NCBI RefSeq assembly: GCF_007273535.1 | Contig: NZ_RIBP01000004.1 | Coordinates: forward strand, 873,501-937,500 | Source: Niallia circulans | GTDB taxonomy: Bacteria > Bacillota > Bacilli > Bacillales > Cytobacillaceae | DNA: 64,000 bases | Direction: 5' to 3' | Program-made: the position numbers and the translations under genes | Part shown: in pieces, positions 1-7,827 of the stretch | Numbering within the stretch: position 1 is the first letter of the stretch | How the letters are laid out: each line of letters begins with the position of its first letter | Notes under the pieces: model-generated | Database searches by the model: none | Seen by the model: the letters and a program-made list of their open reading frames with translations, nothing else | Told to the model about the DNA's origin: nothing

Positions 1-289
<289 letters not shown>

Positions 290-369
290 GAGTAAGATTA
301 GCTCAAATGCTAAACTCTAGCTATTTGTTACTTGTTTTTGTTTCTATAACAAAGTTATAAAAACGATTA

Positions 370-543
370 TTGTTGACGTTTGTTTGTTCAGTTTTCAAAG
401 AGCAATTAATGTCACTCTCTCAAGCGACTTTATCAATTTAACATAATCAAAATTTAATGTCAAATGTTTTTTTAACTTTTTATTTTTGATGTTTATGTCG
501 AAGTGACGTTTATTAATATAGCAAGTTATCCCATCTTCGTCAA
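370..543 (-). promoter_or_regulatory. Tandem rrn promoters P1 and P2 plus boxA leader
   Basis: Two sigma-A promoters read on the minus strand. P1 has TTGACG at 543-538, a 17-nt spacer and TATATT at 520-515. P2 has TTGACA at 463-458, a 17-nt spacer and TAAATT at 440-435. Downstream is the conserved Bacillus rrn leader containing TGCTCTTTGAAAACTGAAC (about 406-388), which resembles the boxA antitermination region. This double promoter layout matches B. subtilis rrn operons. The 290-561 gap holds nothing else that I see. Confidence 0.88.
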
Positions 544-561
544 TAACATTTTTACTATTTT

Positions 562-795
562 TTAAATTTTTTCATCCAAGTATTTATCGTCCTTGAGAAT
601 ATAGTTCAAGCATTCTTTAGGAGAAGCAATTCTTTTAAATAAGGAGAACAGTTCTTTATATCTTTCCACCATTGTTTTTTTGACAAGTATATCTATTCTC
701 TCATCCCCTAAATCCATTAATATTTCTTCTAACTCTCTTTTGATCATATATTCTATTTCTTTAACTTCTCTTTGGCTCAATAATAGTCCTACCAT
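562..795 (-). CDS. Small conserved-context hypothetical protein (77 aa)
   Basis: I do not recognise this protein. The open frame extends to 855, but a Shine-Dalgarno AAGGAGG lies 6 nt before the ATG at 795, so the product is 77 aa beginning MVGLLLSQREVKEIEYMIK. It is charged and predicted mostly helical, rich in Glu/Lys, with no signal peptide, membrane segment or cysteine motif after the chosen start. It sits between the rrn promoters and the divergent pdaB gene. Its stop is about 20 nt upstream of the rrn P1 -35 element. The good ribosome-binding site makes it likely to be real; function unknown. Confidence 0.6.
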   Translation of the reverse strand: MVGLLLSQREVKEIEYMIKRELEEILMDLGDERIDILVKKTMVERYKELFSLFKRIASPKECLNYILKDDKYLDEKI

Positions 796-922
796 ATGTC
801 TCCTCCTTGATGTACAAATATAAAAATGCCCGCATTTTGTAAACCTCCTATCCAAAATTATTCAGGAACTCTACTTAAGACGTCACTTTGTCTCAGTATT
901 ATTGCCATCTTATATTTTTTTA

Positions 923-953
923 TGAATAAACTTTTTTGTTATTTTCATTTCTA
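923..953 (+). promoter_or_regulatory. Possible sigma-G/sigma-F promoter of pdaB
   Basis: TGAATA at 923-928 is an exact match to the forespore sigma-G -35 consensus. It is followed after 17 nt by CATTTCTA (946-953), a partial match to the -10 CATnnTA. The pdaB start is 50 nt further on, with SD GAGGTGAG. Forespore expression fits a sporulation gene, but the -10 is imperfect. Confidence 0.4.
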
Positions 954-1002
954 TCTCTGCATAGGATGAACCAAGCAGTAAATTGGACGAGGTGAGATTA
1001 GT

Positions 1003-1752
1003 ATGAACAGTTTTTATGTACTCAATGGAAAAAGATTAAAGCAACTGACATTAATTCTTGTTGTTTCTTTTTTTACCGCTTGGTTTTTGTATATGGAAAA
1101 TATAGTACAAGTACCAGTGTTTTCAACCAAGGATGGACCCAAAGCAGTTTACAAAGGAGAAAAAGGAATTGCATTAACATTCAACATCGGGTGGGGTGAT
1201 GAAAAGGCTGAACCAATATTGGATATATTAAAAAAAGAGAAGGTGACTGCAACCTTTTTCTTAGCAGGATCTTGGGCAGAGCGACATCCTGATTTAATTA
1301 CAAGGATTTCGAAGGAAGGCCATGAAATCGGTATACTTGGCTATGATTATGTGGATTATTCAGAAGTAAAGGAAGAAAAGATAAACCAAGATGTTTCCAA
1401 GGCAAAAATAGCTTTCGAAAAACTGAAGGTCGACAATATTTCGTTATTCAGAGCCCCGACAGGACATTTTGATCAAAATGCGCTAACTATTACAAACCGG
1501 TACAAATATACACTTGTACATTGGAGTATTGATTCTAAAGATTGGACAAATCCGGGAACAGACCAAATTATTAAAAATGTCTCACCCGCCAAAAAGGGAG
1601 ATATTGTATTACTCCATGCGTCCGATTCTGCAAAACAAACAGCTAACGCATTGCCTGAAGTAATTGACAATCTGAAAGGAAAAAACCTTAAGTTTGTCAC
1701 CGTTACAGAAATGCTGTCAAATGCTGACTCGAGCTCCAAAGAAATAAATTAA
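1003..1752 (+). CDS. pdaB: Sporulation polysaccharide deacetylase-family protein PdaB
   Basis: This 249-aa protein has one N-terminal membrane anchor (about residues 14-30) and a NodB-type domain (about 50-240), the size and layout of B. subtilis PdaB (YbaN), needed for late spore stability. Motif 1, normally TFDDG, reads TFNIGWGDE (N61), and the usual His-x3-His metal motif reads HEIGILGYDY. The classical deacetylase metal ligands are therefore not visible; divergence in this region is, as I recall, a trait of the PdaB subfamily. The C-terminal segment GDIVLLHASDSAKQT is well conserved. It starts at ATG 1003 with SD GAGGTGAG and is monocistronic, with its own terminator. B. subtilis has kbaA between gerD and pdaB; here there is none. 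Confidence 0.88.
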   Translation: MNSFYVLNGKRLKQLTLILVVSFFTAWFLYMENIVQVPVFSTKDGPKAVYKGEKGIALTFNIGWGDEKAEPILDILKKEKVTATFFLAGSWAERHPDLITRISKEGHEIGILGYDYVDYSEVKEEKINQDVSKAKIAFEKLKVDNISLFRAPTGHFDQNALTITNRYKYTLVHWSIDSKDWTNPGTDQIIKNVSPAKKGDIVLLHASDSAKQTANALPEVIDNLKGKNLKFVTVTEMLSNADSSSKEIN

Positions 1753-1766
1753 TCCCTTTACAGTAA

Positions 1767-1800
1767 AGGCCCTTTCTTTAAGAATAAGGGTCTTTTTTCT
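1767..1800 (+). terminator. Terminator of pdaB
   Basis: AGGCCCTT (1767-1774) pairs with AAGGGTCT (1786-1793), including one G-T pair, across an 11-nt loop, followed by a T-rich run. It lies 15 nt after the pdaB stop. Confidence 0.8.
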
Positions 1801-1848
1801 TCTACCCCCGTCTTTTTACTTCAAAACTAACGCTTCAAACAATTTCGA

Positions 1849-1878
1849 GGAATATTTTTTAAAAATAAAAGCATGCTA
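1849..1878 (+). promoter_or_regulatory. Sigma-G-type promoter of gerD
   Basis: GGAATA (1849-1854), a 17-nt spacer and CATGCTA (1872-1878) closely match the sigma-G/sigma-F consensus TGAATA-N17/18-CATACTA. It lies 38 nt before the gerD start. gerD belongs to the forespore sigma-G regulon in B. subtilis, so site and function agree. Confidence 0.7.
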
Positions 1879-1916
1879 ATGAACAGGGATATTTCCTTTT
1901 GAAAGGAGCAGCTGCA

Positions 1917-2489
1917 ATGTTCAAAAAATACAGCATCGTTCTGCTTTTATCGCTTTCCATTTTGAGCGGCTGTTCAGCTGGAGAAACTGCACAACAGATG
2001 GATTATGATCAGACCAAAAAAATGGTAGTCGATATTTTAAAAACTGATGACGGAAAAAAAGCGATTCGTGATGTTATTGGGGATGAAGAAATTAAGGAAA
2101 ATCTCGTAATGAATGAAGATGCGGTTACAAAAACCATTGAAAAGACTTTGGTTTCTGATAAGGCATCAAAATTTTGGACAGAGAAATTTAAAGATCCAGA
2201 TTTTGCAGAAACAATGGCAAAAAGCATGAAAACAGAGAACCAAAAGCTACTTAAAGACTTGATGAAGGACCCGGATTACCGAAAAATGATGGTGGAATTA
2301 TTGCAAGATCCTGCCATAGAATCCGACTTGAAAAATGTGTTGAAAAGCACAGAATACCGGGAACATTTACTTGAGGTCATGCAGGAATCAATGGATACAC
2401 CAGAATTCAAGAAGAAATTTCAAGATATGCTTGATAAAGCCGCTAAAGAGGCAGCTTCTGGAGTGGGAGTACAGACAATTCAACTCTAG
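1917..2489 (+). CDS. gerD: Spore germination lipoprotein GerD
   Basis: Predicted lipoprotein of 190 aa. A signal peptide MFKKYSIVLLLSLSILSGC ends in a lipobox (LSGC), so the mature protein starts at Cys and is lipid-anchored. The rest is a charged helical protein matching GerD, which organises nutrient germinant receptors in the spore inner membrane. A TTG at 1899 is in frame, but the Shine-Dalgarno GAAAGGAG lies inside that extension, 8 nt before ATG 1917, which decides the start. It is transcribed opposite to the ribosomal cluster and faces salA tail to tail across a shared terminator, as in B. subtilis. Confidence 0.92.
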   Translation: MFKKYSIVLLLSLSILSGCSAGETAQQMDYDQTKKMVVDILKTDDGKKAIRDVIGDEEIKENLVMNEDAVTKTIEKTLVSDKASKFWTEKFKDPDFAETMAKSMKTENQKLLKDLMKDPDYRKMMVELLQDPAIESDLKNVLKSTEYREHLLEVMQESMDTPEFKKKFQDMLDKAAKEAASGVGVQTIQL

Positions 2490-2498
2490 TCCAAATGT

Positions 2499-2528
2499 AA
2501 AAGCAGGGGAACCCCCCTGCTTTTTTTT
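2499..2528. terminator. Bidirectional terminator between gerD and salA
   Basis: GCAGGGG (2503-2509) pairs with CCCCTGC (2514-2520), flanked by A-rich sequence on one side and T8 on the other. It serves gerD on the plus strand and salA on the minus strand; the salA stop codon overlaps the T run. Confidence 0.85.
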
Positions 2529-3570
2529 ATACATTTTCTGCTTTTTCAATAACTTTTTTCGCTATATCCATATAAATACTGCCAATTCTATCTTGCTGTG
2601 AGTAAACTGAAGGAGCAAAATCATCCTGATCCCAATCAGGCTGGCCAAGCGGCAGCTGACCTAAAACAGAGGTTTGGAGATCCTCTGCCAACTTCTTCCC
2701 TCCGCCTTTACCAAAAACATATTCCTTTTCACCAGTCAACTTACTCTCAAAATAAGACATATTTTCAATGACTCCAAGGATTTCATGTTCCGTTTTTATT
2801 GCCATTGCCCCAGCTCTGGCAGCTACAAATGCGGCTGTCGGATGCGGAGTAGTAACGATAACTTCTTTACTGGAAGGGAGCATAGTATGTACATCTAAAG
2901 CTATATCACCAGTTCCAGGAGGCAAATCTAAAATGAGGTAATCTAATTCTCCCCACTCTACTTCCTGCAGGAAGCTTGTCAGCATTTTCCCAAGCATCGG
3001 GCCTCTCCAGATAATAGGAGCATTATCCTCAACAAAGAACCCCATAGAAATTACTTGAACGCCAAATCGTTCTACAGGAATAATTCTGTCATTTACCACT
3101 TCAGGTCTTTTTGTTATTCCCATCATATCAGGTACACTAAAACCGTATATATCAGCATCAAGAAGACCTACCTTTTTGCCAAGTCTCGCCATGGAAACTG
3201 CCAAATTAACAGAAACAGTCGATTTGCCGACCCCGCCTTTACCACTAGCTACAGCTATATATGTGGGAAGATTCTGGCTATTGATATCAGTCTGTTCCGC
3301 TTGTATTTCTTGAACAAGCTGACTTGGAAGCTGCGCAAACCGCATACCAACACTTTGCACTCCATTTTGCTTCAACATACCGACTATCTGCTGCTGCAAT
3401 TCCATTTGTGCGGGAGACCCAATCTCTGCAACTGCCAGCTTAATGCTGACATGAGATTTTTCTTCGTCCCACCTTAAATCTTTAATTGAATTTAGTTCTA
3501 ATAACGACTTATGTAAAAAAGGATCTGTTATCTGTTCTATCATGCGTTCAATAGCTTCTGCGTTTAAAAT
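2527..3570 (-). CDS. salA: Mrp/NBP35-family P-loop ATPase SalA, probable AUU start
   Basis: Mrp-type ATPase of 347 aa with an N-terminal MIP18-like domain (about 1-85) and a ParA-like ATPase with Walker A GKGGVGKST. B. subtilis SalA (YbaL) represses scoC; Mrp relatives carry Fe-S clusters. The first ATG (3543) has no Shine-Dalgarno near it. A strong SD (GGGGAGGGG) lies upstream with suitable spacing to an in-frame ATT at 3570. Starting there adds nine residues ILNAEAIER, which aligns residue for residue with the N-terminus of B. subtilis SalA as I recall it. I therefore place the start at AUU, a rare start codon best known from infC. The ATG-started form would be 338 aa. Confidence 0.85.
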   Translation of the reverse strand: MLNAEAIERMIEQITDPFLHKSLLELNSIKDLRWDEEKSHVSIKLAVAEIGSPAQMELQQQIVGMLKQNGVQSVGMRFAQLPSQLVQEIQAEQTDINSQNLPTYIAVASGKGGVGKSTVSVNLAVSMARLGKKVGLLDADIYGFSVPDMMGITKRPEVVNDRIIPVERFGVQVISMGFFVEDNAPIIWRGPMLGKMLTSFLQEVEWGELDYLILDLPPGTGDIALDVHTMLPSSKEVIVTTPHPTAAFVAARAGAMAIKTEHEILGVIENMSYFESKLTGEKEYVFGKGGGKKLAEDLQTSVLGQLPLGQPDWDQDDFAPSVYSQQDRIGSIYMDIAKKVIEKAENV

Positions 3571-3700
3571 GACAATCCCCTCCCCTTTAATATTAGTATA
3601 ACATAGAGAATGATAACCTTTGCATTTTTAAAATCCAGGTATATATTTCCCGGGAATATAAGATATTCACCTAAAAAAGAACAAGGAGAATTAGCCTATG

Positions 3701-4429
3701 CTATTCCCCTTTAATTGCATCCTCATTTGAAAAGTATCGATTGACACCTTTATAAACAGATGCAGCTATTTTATTTTGATAATCTACATTCATTAAATTC
3801 TGCTTTTCTGCAGGATTAGAAAGAAAACCTATCTCAACAAGTGCGCCCGGTTTCTCTGCATACTTCAAAATATAGACACTGCTTAGCGGCTTTGCTTTTC
3901 TTGTTGTGTTTTCCAAGTTGTCTGTTAGTTCAGCTTGAATAAATTTTGCCGCAACCTCGTTATCCTCTAGCTGTGGAGAAAAGAATGTTTGTGCACCGCT
4001 CCACTTAGAGGAAGGAATCGCATTCAAATGAATGCTTAAAAATAAATCAGCATCAGATGAGTTAATAATATTTAATCTTTCCTTAAGGTCAGCTACCTTT
4101 CGGTTACGATATCCCTTTACATCCTCTCCTGCTAAATCCTTATCTTCTTCTCTTGTCATGATGACCAATGCACCTTGTTCTTGAAGATAATCCCGAATCT
4201 TAAGGGATACATTCAGAGCTATATCTTTCTCTAACACTTCCTCATCACCCGCTCCGCCATCTGGCCCCCCATGACCAGGATCAATGATAATTATTTTCCC
4301 AGTTAAAGGAAGATTCCAAGCGTCCCATGAATCATCATCCGAGAAATCAAATTGCAAAATGAAAAATAGAAGGATAAGCCCCGCTGTAAATATACTTATT
4401 TTTAATTTCTTATTCACTGTCCTAGTCAA
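3701..4429 (-). CDS. cwlD: Germination-specific N-acetylmuramoyl-L-alanine amidase CwlD
   Basis: Amidase_3 enzyme that removes peptide side chains from muramic acid during cortex formation, the first step toward muramic-delta-lactam, which germination lytic enzymes need. It has an N-terminal membrane/signal segment (about residues 10-27), then the catalytic domain with zinc ligands H53 (DPGHGG), E67 and H134 (SIHLNA), and the catalytic E199 in LVEIGFLSN. The start is ambiguous: TTG 4429 sits only about 2 nt after AGGAGGG, while GTG 4417 lies about 13 nt after it but aligns better with the B. subtilis N-terminus (MRKKLK versus VNKKLK). Monocistronic after the ybaK terminator. Confidence 0.93.
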   Translation of the reverse strand: MTRTVNKKLKISIFTAGLILLFFILQFDFSDDDSWDAWNLPLTGKIIIIDPGHGGPDGGAGDEEVLEKDIALNVSLKIRDYLQEQGALVIMTREEDKDLAGEDVKGYRNRKVADLKERLNIINSSDADLFLSIHLNAIPSSKWSGAQTFFSPQLEDNEVAAKFIQAELTDNLENTTRKAKPLSSVYILKYAEKPGALVEIGFLSNPAEKQNLMNVDYQNKIAASVYKGVNRYFSNEDAIKGE

Positions 4430-4452
4430 TCCCTCCTGCCTGTCCTTATCCT

Positions 4453-4461
4453 AAATGTATG
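4453..4461 (-). promoter_or_regulatory. Possible sigma-E -10 element ahead of cwlD
   Basis: On the minus strand CATACATTT (4461-4453) matches the sigma-E -10 CATACAnT, about 25 nt before the cwlD start. A convincing -35 is not visible, so this is tentative. cwlD is sporulation-controlled in B. subtilis. Confidence 0.3.
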
Positions 4462-4490
4462 GGACAAGAAGAAGGTTTAGAACAAGCCCG

Positions 4491-4522
4491 AAAAAAAAAT
4501 CAAGCGGTGCACGACCGCCTGA
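4491..4522 (-). terminator. Terminator of ybaK
   Basis: On the minus strand ATCAGGCGGT pairs with ACCGCTTGAT around a short loop, followed by T9. It begins just after the ybaK stop codon and separates ybaK from cwlD. Confidence 0.85.
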
Positions 4523-4524
4523 TT

Positions 4525-4965
4525 TCAATGAAGCCTGAGCTTTCTTCTTTTATTCGCTTTTTGAAATCCTTCTAACCACCATGCATTAACGAATTGTTCA
4601 CATAGATAGTACAAAGATTCATTTTTACTGCTTTCTTCACTGCCCCAGTACAAAAGAAAATGAAATAGAGTATCCTTTAAATGTTTATCTTCTTCGAAAC
4701 ATCTATTTTTAATCGTGGGGATATCCTCTCCCCATTCATTGAATTTACTAAAGTTCGCACCTAATAAAAAGGCTTCTATTGCCACATCAAAGCACGCTTC
4801 CTCCATACCTTCGTTAATGATGACACTTTTCGTCAACTGAGAAGATCCAAAGTAATGCGCCACCTTCGCCTTTAAATCTTTTATAGAAAGCTCCTTAAGA
4901 ACAGACCTTTCGTATTTAATTTGTTTTTCTCTTTTTTTCAAATCGAAGTCCATAATAACTGTCAC
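4525..4965 (-). CDS. ybaK: YbaK-like DUF2521 protein of unknown function
   Basis: 146-aa soluble protein resembling B. subtilis YbaK (DUF2521) in sequence and in position next to cwlD. It is helical and acidic, with an aromatic C-terminal part (YLCEQFVNAWWLEGFQK) and a basic tail; no catalytic motif is evident. The open frame starts at a GTG at 4974, but that lies inside the Shine-Dalgarno AAGAGGTG. The next in-frame GTG at 4965 is 8 nt after the SD and is the better start. Function unknown; not related to the Cys-tRNA(Pro) deacylase also called YbaK in E. coli. Confidence 0.75.
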   Translation of the reverse strand: MTVIMDFDLKKREKQIKYERSVLKELSIKDLKAKVAHYFGSSQLTKSVIINEGMEEACFDVAIEAFLLGANFSKFNEWGEDIPTIKNRCFEEDKHLKDTLFHFLLYWGSEESSKNESLYYLCEQFVNAWWLEGFQKANKRRKLRLH

Positions 4966-5081
4966 TGCTTTCACCTCTTAAAAATAGTTTCAACTAAATC
5001 CAAAGGGAAATTCAAAGAGAGATGTGATTTCCATATCCAATTAATATGGATGTTTCTATAAATGGAAAATGTATGTTGCTA

Positions 5082-5112
5082 TTAATAAAACTAATAAAAA
5101 CAAACCATAATA
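5082..5112 (+). promoter_or_regulatory. Sigma-G-type promoter of csgA
   Basis: TTAATA (5082-5087), an 18-nt spacer and CATAATA (5106-5112) match the sigma-G consensus closely and lie 34 nt before the csgA start. This fits the sigma-G dependence after which csgA is named. Confidence 0.65.
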
Positions 5113-5145
5113 AAACTGAAAAAAATCCAAAGTAAGAGGTGCAGC

Positions 5146-5397
5146 ATGATTCAATCTATAGCATATGTAAGAGAAGTTCTATCACTATACACAGACCGTT
5201 CAAATACAGGAAAAAGCATTTATGGGAAAATGAACAAGGGCCATTATAAATCAGAAGAAGCTTTTGTTCGTGATTTAACAGAGGAAGAGATTAACTTCCT
5301 AAATCAAGTGCTGGCAGAAGAAATACAGCACGCAGAAAATGAACAAGATTCCGAAAGAGTGCACCATTTAAACGACGTTTACGAATTATTATTTTAA
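5146..5397 (+). CDS. csgA: Sigma-G-dependent sporulation-specific protein CsgA
   Basis: 83-aa acidic protein. Its C-terminal half (EEAFVRDLTEEEINFLNQVL, then NEQDSERVHHLNDVYELLF) is very close to B. subtilis CsgA, a small forespore-expressed protein grouped with the acid-soluble spore proteins though unrelated to alpha/beta SASPs. It starts at ATG 5146 after SD AAGAGGTG. It is monocistronic, with a sigma-G-like promoter and a strong terminator shared with yteA. In B. subtilis csgA lies elsewhere, so its position here is a local rearrangement. Confidence 0.88.
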   Translation: MIQSIAYVREVLSLYTDRSNTGKSIYGKMNKGHYKSEEAFVRDLTEEEINFLNQVLAEEIQHAENEQDSERVHHLNDVYELLF

Positions 5398-5400
5398 AAC

Positions 5401-5458
5401 AAAAAAAGGTCAGGCAGCGCACTAGATCTGAAGTCTAGTTATGCAGCCTGACCTTCCT
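5401..5458. terminator. Bidirectional terminator between csgA and yteA
   Basis: AAGGTCAGGC (5406-5415) pairs with GCCTGACCTT (5446-5455), enclosing a second inverted repeat CTAGA/TCTAG. An A7 run on one side and a T-rich run on the other allow termination in both directions. Confidence 0.85.
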
Positions 5459-6229
5459 TTAAAACCGTTCTTTATCATCTGCATCTTCCACATAAGGTTC
5501 ATGCTCATATGCAGGTAGATCCCCAAAGCTCGTCATAATGCCTTCTTCATCTAAACTGTGCTCATATCTTTTATGCTGTGGATTCGGATAAACAGTGATG
5601 TTTTTCCCCTCTATATCGACCCCAACAAAGTTCTCATACTCCTCGACATACCCAACATTTTCGTAAGAATCAATGGAAAGGTCATTATAGTGATCAACAG
5701 GCTCGACAAAATCAGATGGTGTTTCTGAGGTCCCAAAGCTCTCCACATCCTGCCAGGAATCCTCCGCATCATAAGCTACATTTTCATCTTGTTCATCCAT
5801 ATCAAACTTTCCAAATGGCGGCATGAGCACACCCTCTTCTACTGGGCGCTCATGTGAGACAACTTTATCTGGAGTATGTTCTATACAGTATAAAGCCGTA
5901 GGGAGAGCCTCCAGACGTTCAAGAGGAATGTCCTTGCCGCATTCCACGCATTTTCCGTATGTCCCATTCTGGATGGCCTTTAATGCATGAACCACACCTT
6001 CATACTCGAATCTATAATGTTCATTTAGTGCAATATCTTTTTCTCTTTCATATAATTCCGTTCCTTCATCACCTGGATGATTATCATAGCTCGAAAGCTC
6101 ACCAACAGAATCATGCGCGTGGCTTCTTATTAAATTCAGGTGATCATTTATGTCATATCTCTCTTCTATGTCTTGCTTATGCTCTTCTAACAGTGATTGA
6201 AAATCATTAAGTTGTTGTTTTGTCAGCAT
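5459..6229 (-). CDS. yteA: YteA-family TraR/DksA-like sporulation protein
   Basis: 256-aa protein with an N-terminal helical segment, a single DksA/TraR-type zinc finger and a long acidic C-terminal tail. The finger reads C94-V-E-C97, then C115-I-E-H118, so the last ligand is His rather than the usual Cys. This layout matches the YteA family found in endospore formers. DksA relatives bind in the RNA polymerase secondary channel; whether YteA does so is unknown. It starts at ATG 6229, converges on csgA and shares its terminator. In B. subtilis yteA is elsewhere in the genome. Confidence 0.82.
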   Translation of the reverse strand: MLTKQQLNDFQSLLEEHKQDIEERYDINDHLNLIRSHAHDSVGELSSYDNHPGDEGTELYEREKDIALNEHYRFEYEGVVHALKAIQNGTYGKCVECGKDIPLERLEALPTALYCIEHTPDKVVSHERPVEEGVLMPPFGKFDMDEQDENVAYDAEDSWQDVESFGTSETPSDFVEPVDHYNDLSIDSYENVGYVEEYENFVGVDIEGKNITVYPNPQHKRYEHSLDEEGIMTSFGDLPAYEHEPYVEDADDKERF

Positions 6230-6348
6230 GAGATTTGTCCTTTCATTAAATCTTTTGCCTTATTAGTATGAACGAAAAAACCAAGAACATTGAAGGAAAT
6301 ATGTACTTGTATACACTTTATTTAATGGGGAACGATATGAAAAGATAT

Positions 6349-7827
6349 CTATCGTTTATCAATACGAATGTCTTTTCCTCTCATCTTATACCAATAATAA
6401 AAGTCAATAGCAGCTTCGTAAGGAATATCCTTTATGGCAGTATGAACGATTGGCTTAGAGCGGTTAACAATTCCCATTTCCGCTAAACCAAACCGGCTTT
6501 GCCATCTGGACTGTGCCACTTCAACCTCGATTACTTTGCTTCTCCTTGTAAGGAATAGCGAAGTTTGAAGGCTGCCTGTTTTCATCTGAATATATTCATC
6601 TTTGACAATATAGCGGCTGTTTACAAAATCCAGTAAACGCAAAATATAAACAATCAGCAAAACTGCAAAAGAGGCATACCATAAATTCGGCTTAAAGATA
6701 AGAAGTCCAACCAATGCTGCAAGCCATAAAATACTTGGTCTTAACATTTTTGCCACAAGCGCAGTTTTCGGTAAGCTTGTCATGTTAGGAAGGATTTTAT
6801 ATTCTGGTAACAGCTCATGAACAATTTCATATGCCCTATCTACCGGTAGAAATGGATATAAAGAATTTGTTTTCAAATCCTCTTCTCCTGTTTCACCTGC
6901 ACTGACCAGTTTTACCTCAGCAAGCCGTAGAATTCTTTTCAGTGGTGATTGGATTACCTCGATAGCCTGAACCTTCTCTTTTAAGATTGAAAATGCAACC
7001 TCGTCCACTAATCCCTTTCTAATATAAATCCTTTTGCTGTCAGATAAAATCTGGTACTTACCATACCTCCAATAAGTAGTAATTACACCAAATGCAATTG
7101 CAATGAATGTAAAAATAACCAGCGCAATAGCAATCATCCACCAGTATCTCATGATGGCTTTAAGCCAATCCCCCATAATGCTTGTGACTGGCAACAGGTC
7201 TTCAATATTGGAATATATCGTAAATATAACAGGGATAAGTGCAAAAAAGCTTAAAGATGTGAAGGATGCCTTCAATACATCTTTTTTAGATGCGATAAAA
7301 TGAATCTCTCTTTCATTCTGTGTTTCCACTATATATTCAGAATCCCTTTCCTCCTCGAACGCTTCTGGAATTCCCTCAGAATAAACACTTGACGCAATTG
7401 TCTCCAGCCAATCTGCCTCTTTTTTAGAAACAGCAGCTAATGCAATTGACCCATTATCACCTGACTCTCCGGTCTCCATCGTAATGGAAGAAATATTGAA
7501 TAGTTTATGGATAACAGTAGTACGCTTTTGAATATTTTGAATCTTACTTAAAGAGATTACCCGTTCAGATTTCTTCATGACACCAGATGAAATATGAATA
7601 GCCTCGTCTTTTACTGTATACCGGTAGAAACACCAATTGAAGAAGTTATAAACAATTGCCATAAGAATAAACACCGCAAATAAATACTGCCCAGCTAACC
7701 AAAACTTGCTGTCTGTACCAAAATGAATGACGTAAAGAAAGAAAAGTATGATGAAATTGGTTTTAATTAATGAAACGAAATCCAGCAGCATTTTTACCGG
7801 ATGCAGCCGTGCTGTTCTTCCTTCCAT
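6349..7827 (-). CDS. ydbT: YdbT-like membrane protein with three bacterial PH (bPH2) domains
   Basis: 492-aa integral membrane protein with three repeats of paired membrane segments followed by a bPH2 (DUF304) domain. Membrane segments lie near residues 24-38, 43-65, 190-205, 229-250, 363-379 and 382-400; bPH2 domains near 65-145, 255-340 and 405-490. Each carries the family-type signature of a YxVxDExIxIxxG strand and a motif like SLSKIQNIQ. It matches B. subtilis YdbT. Its ATG overlaps the upstream ydbS stop (TAATG), so the pair is translationally coupled. The YdbST pair has been linked to membrane and antimicrobial-peptide stress; mechanism unknown. Confidence 0.85.
   Translation of the reverse strand: MEGRTARLHPVKMLLDFVSLIKTNFIILFFLYVIHFGTDSKFWLAGQYLFAVFILMAIVYNFFNWCFYRYTVKDEAIHISSGVMKKSERVISLSKIQNIQKRTTVIHKLFNISSITMETGESGDNGSIALAAVSKKEADWLETIASSVYSEGIPEAFEEERDSEYIVETQNEREIHFIASKKDVLKASFTSLSFFALIPVIFTIYSNIEDLLPVTSIMGDWLKAIMRYWWMIAIALVIFTFIAIAFGVITTYWRYGKYQILSDSKRIYIRKGLVDEVAFSILKEKVQAIEVIQSPLKRILRLAEVKLVSAGETGEEDLKTNSLYPFLPVDRAYEIVHELLPEYKILPNMTSLPKTALVAKMLRPSILWLAALVGLLIFKPNLWYASFAVLLIVYILRLLDFVNSRYIVKDEYIQMKTGSLQTSLFLTRRSKVIEVEVAQSRWQSRFGLAEMGIVNRSKPIVHTAIKDIPYEAAIDFYYWYKMRGKDIRIDKR

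Noticed and set aside
1899..1916. TTG start for gerD at 1899
   Set aside because: The Shine-Dalgarno lies inside that extension; the lipoprotein signal begins properly at ATG 1917.
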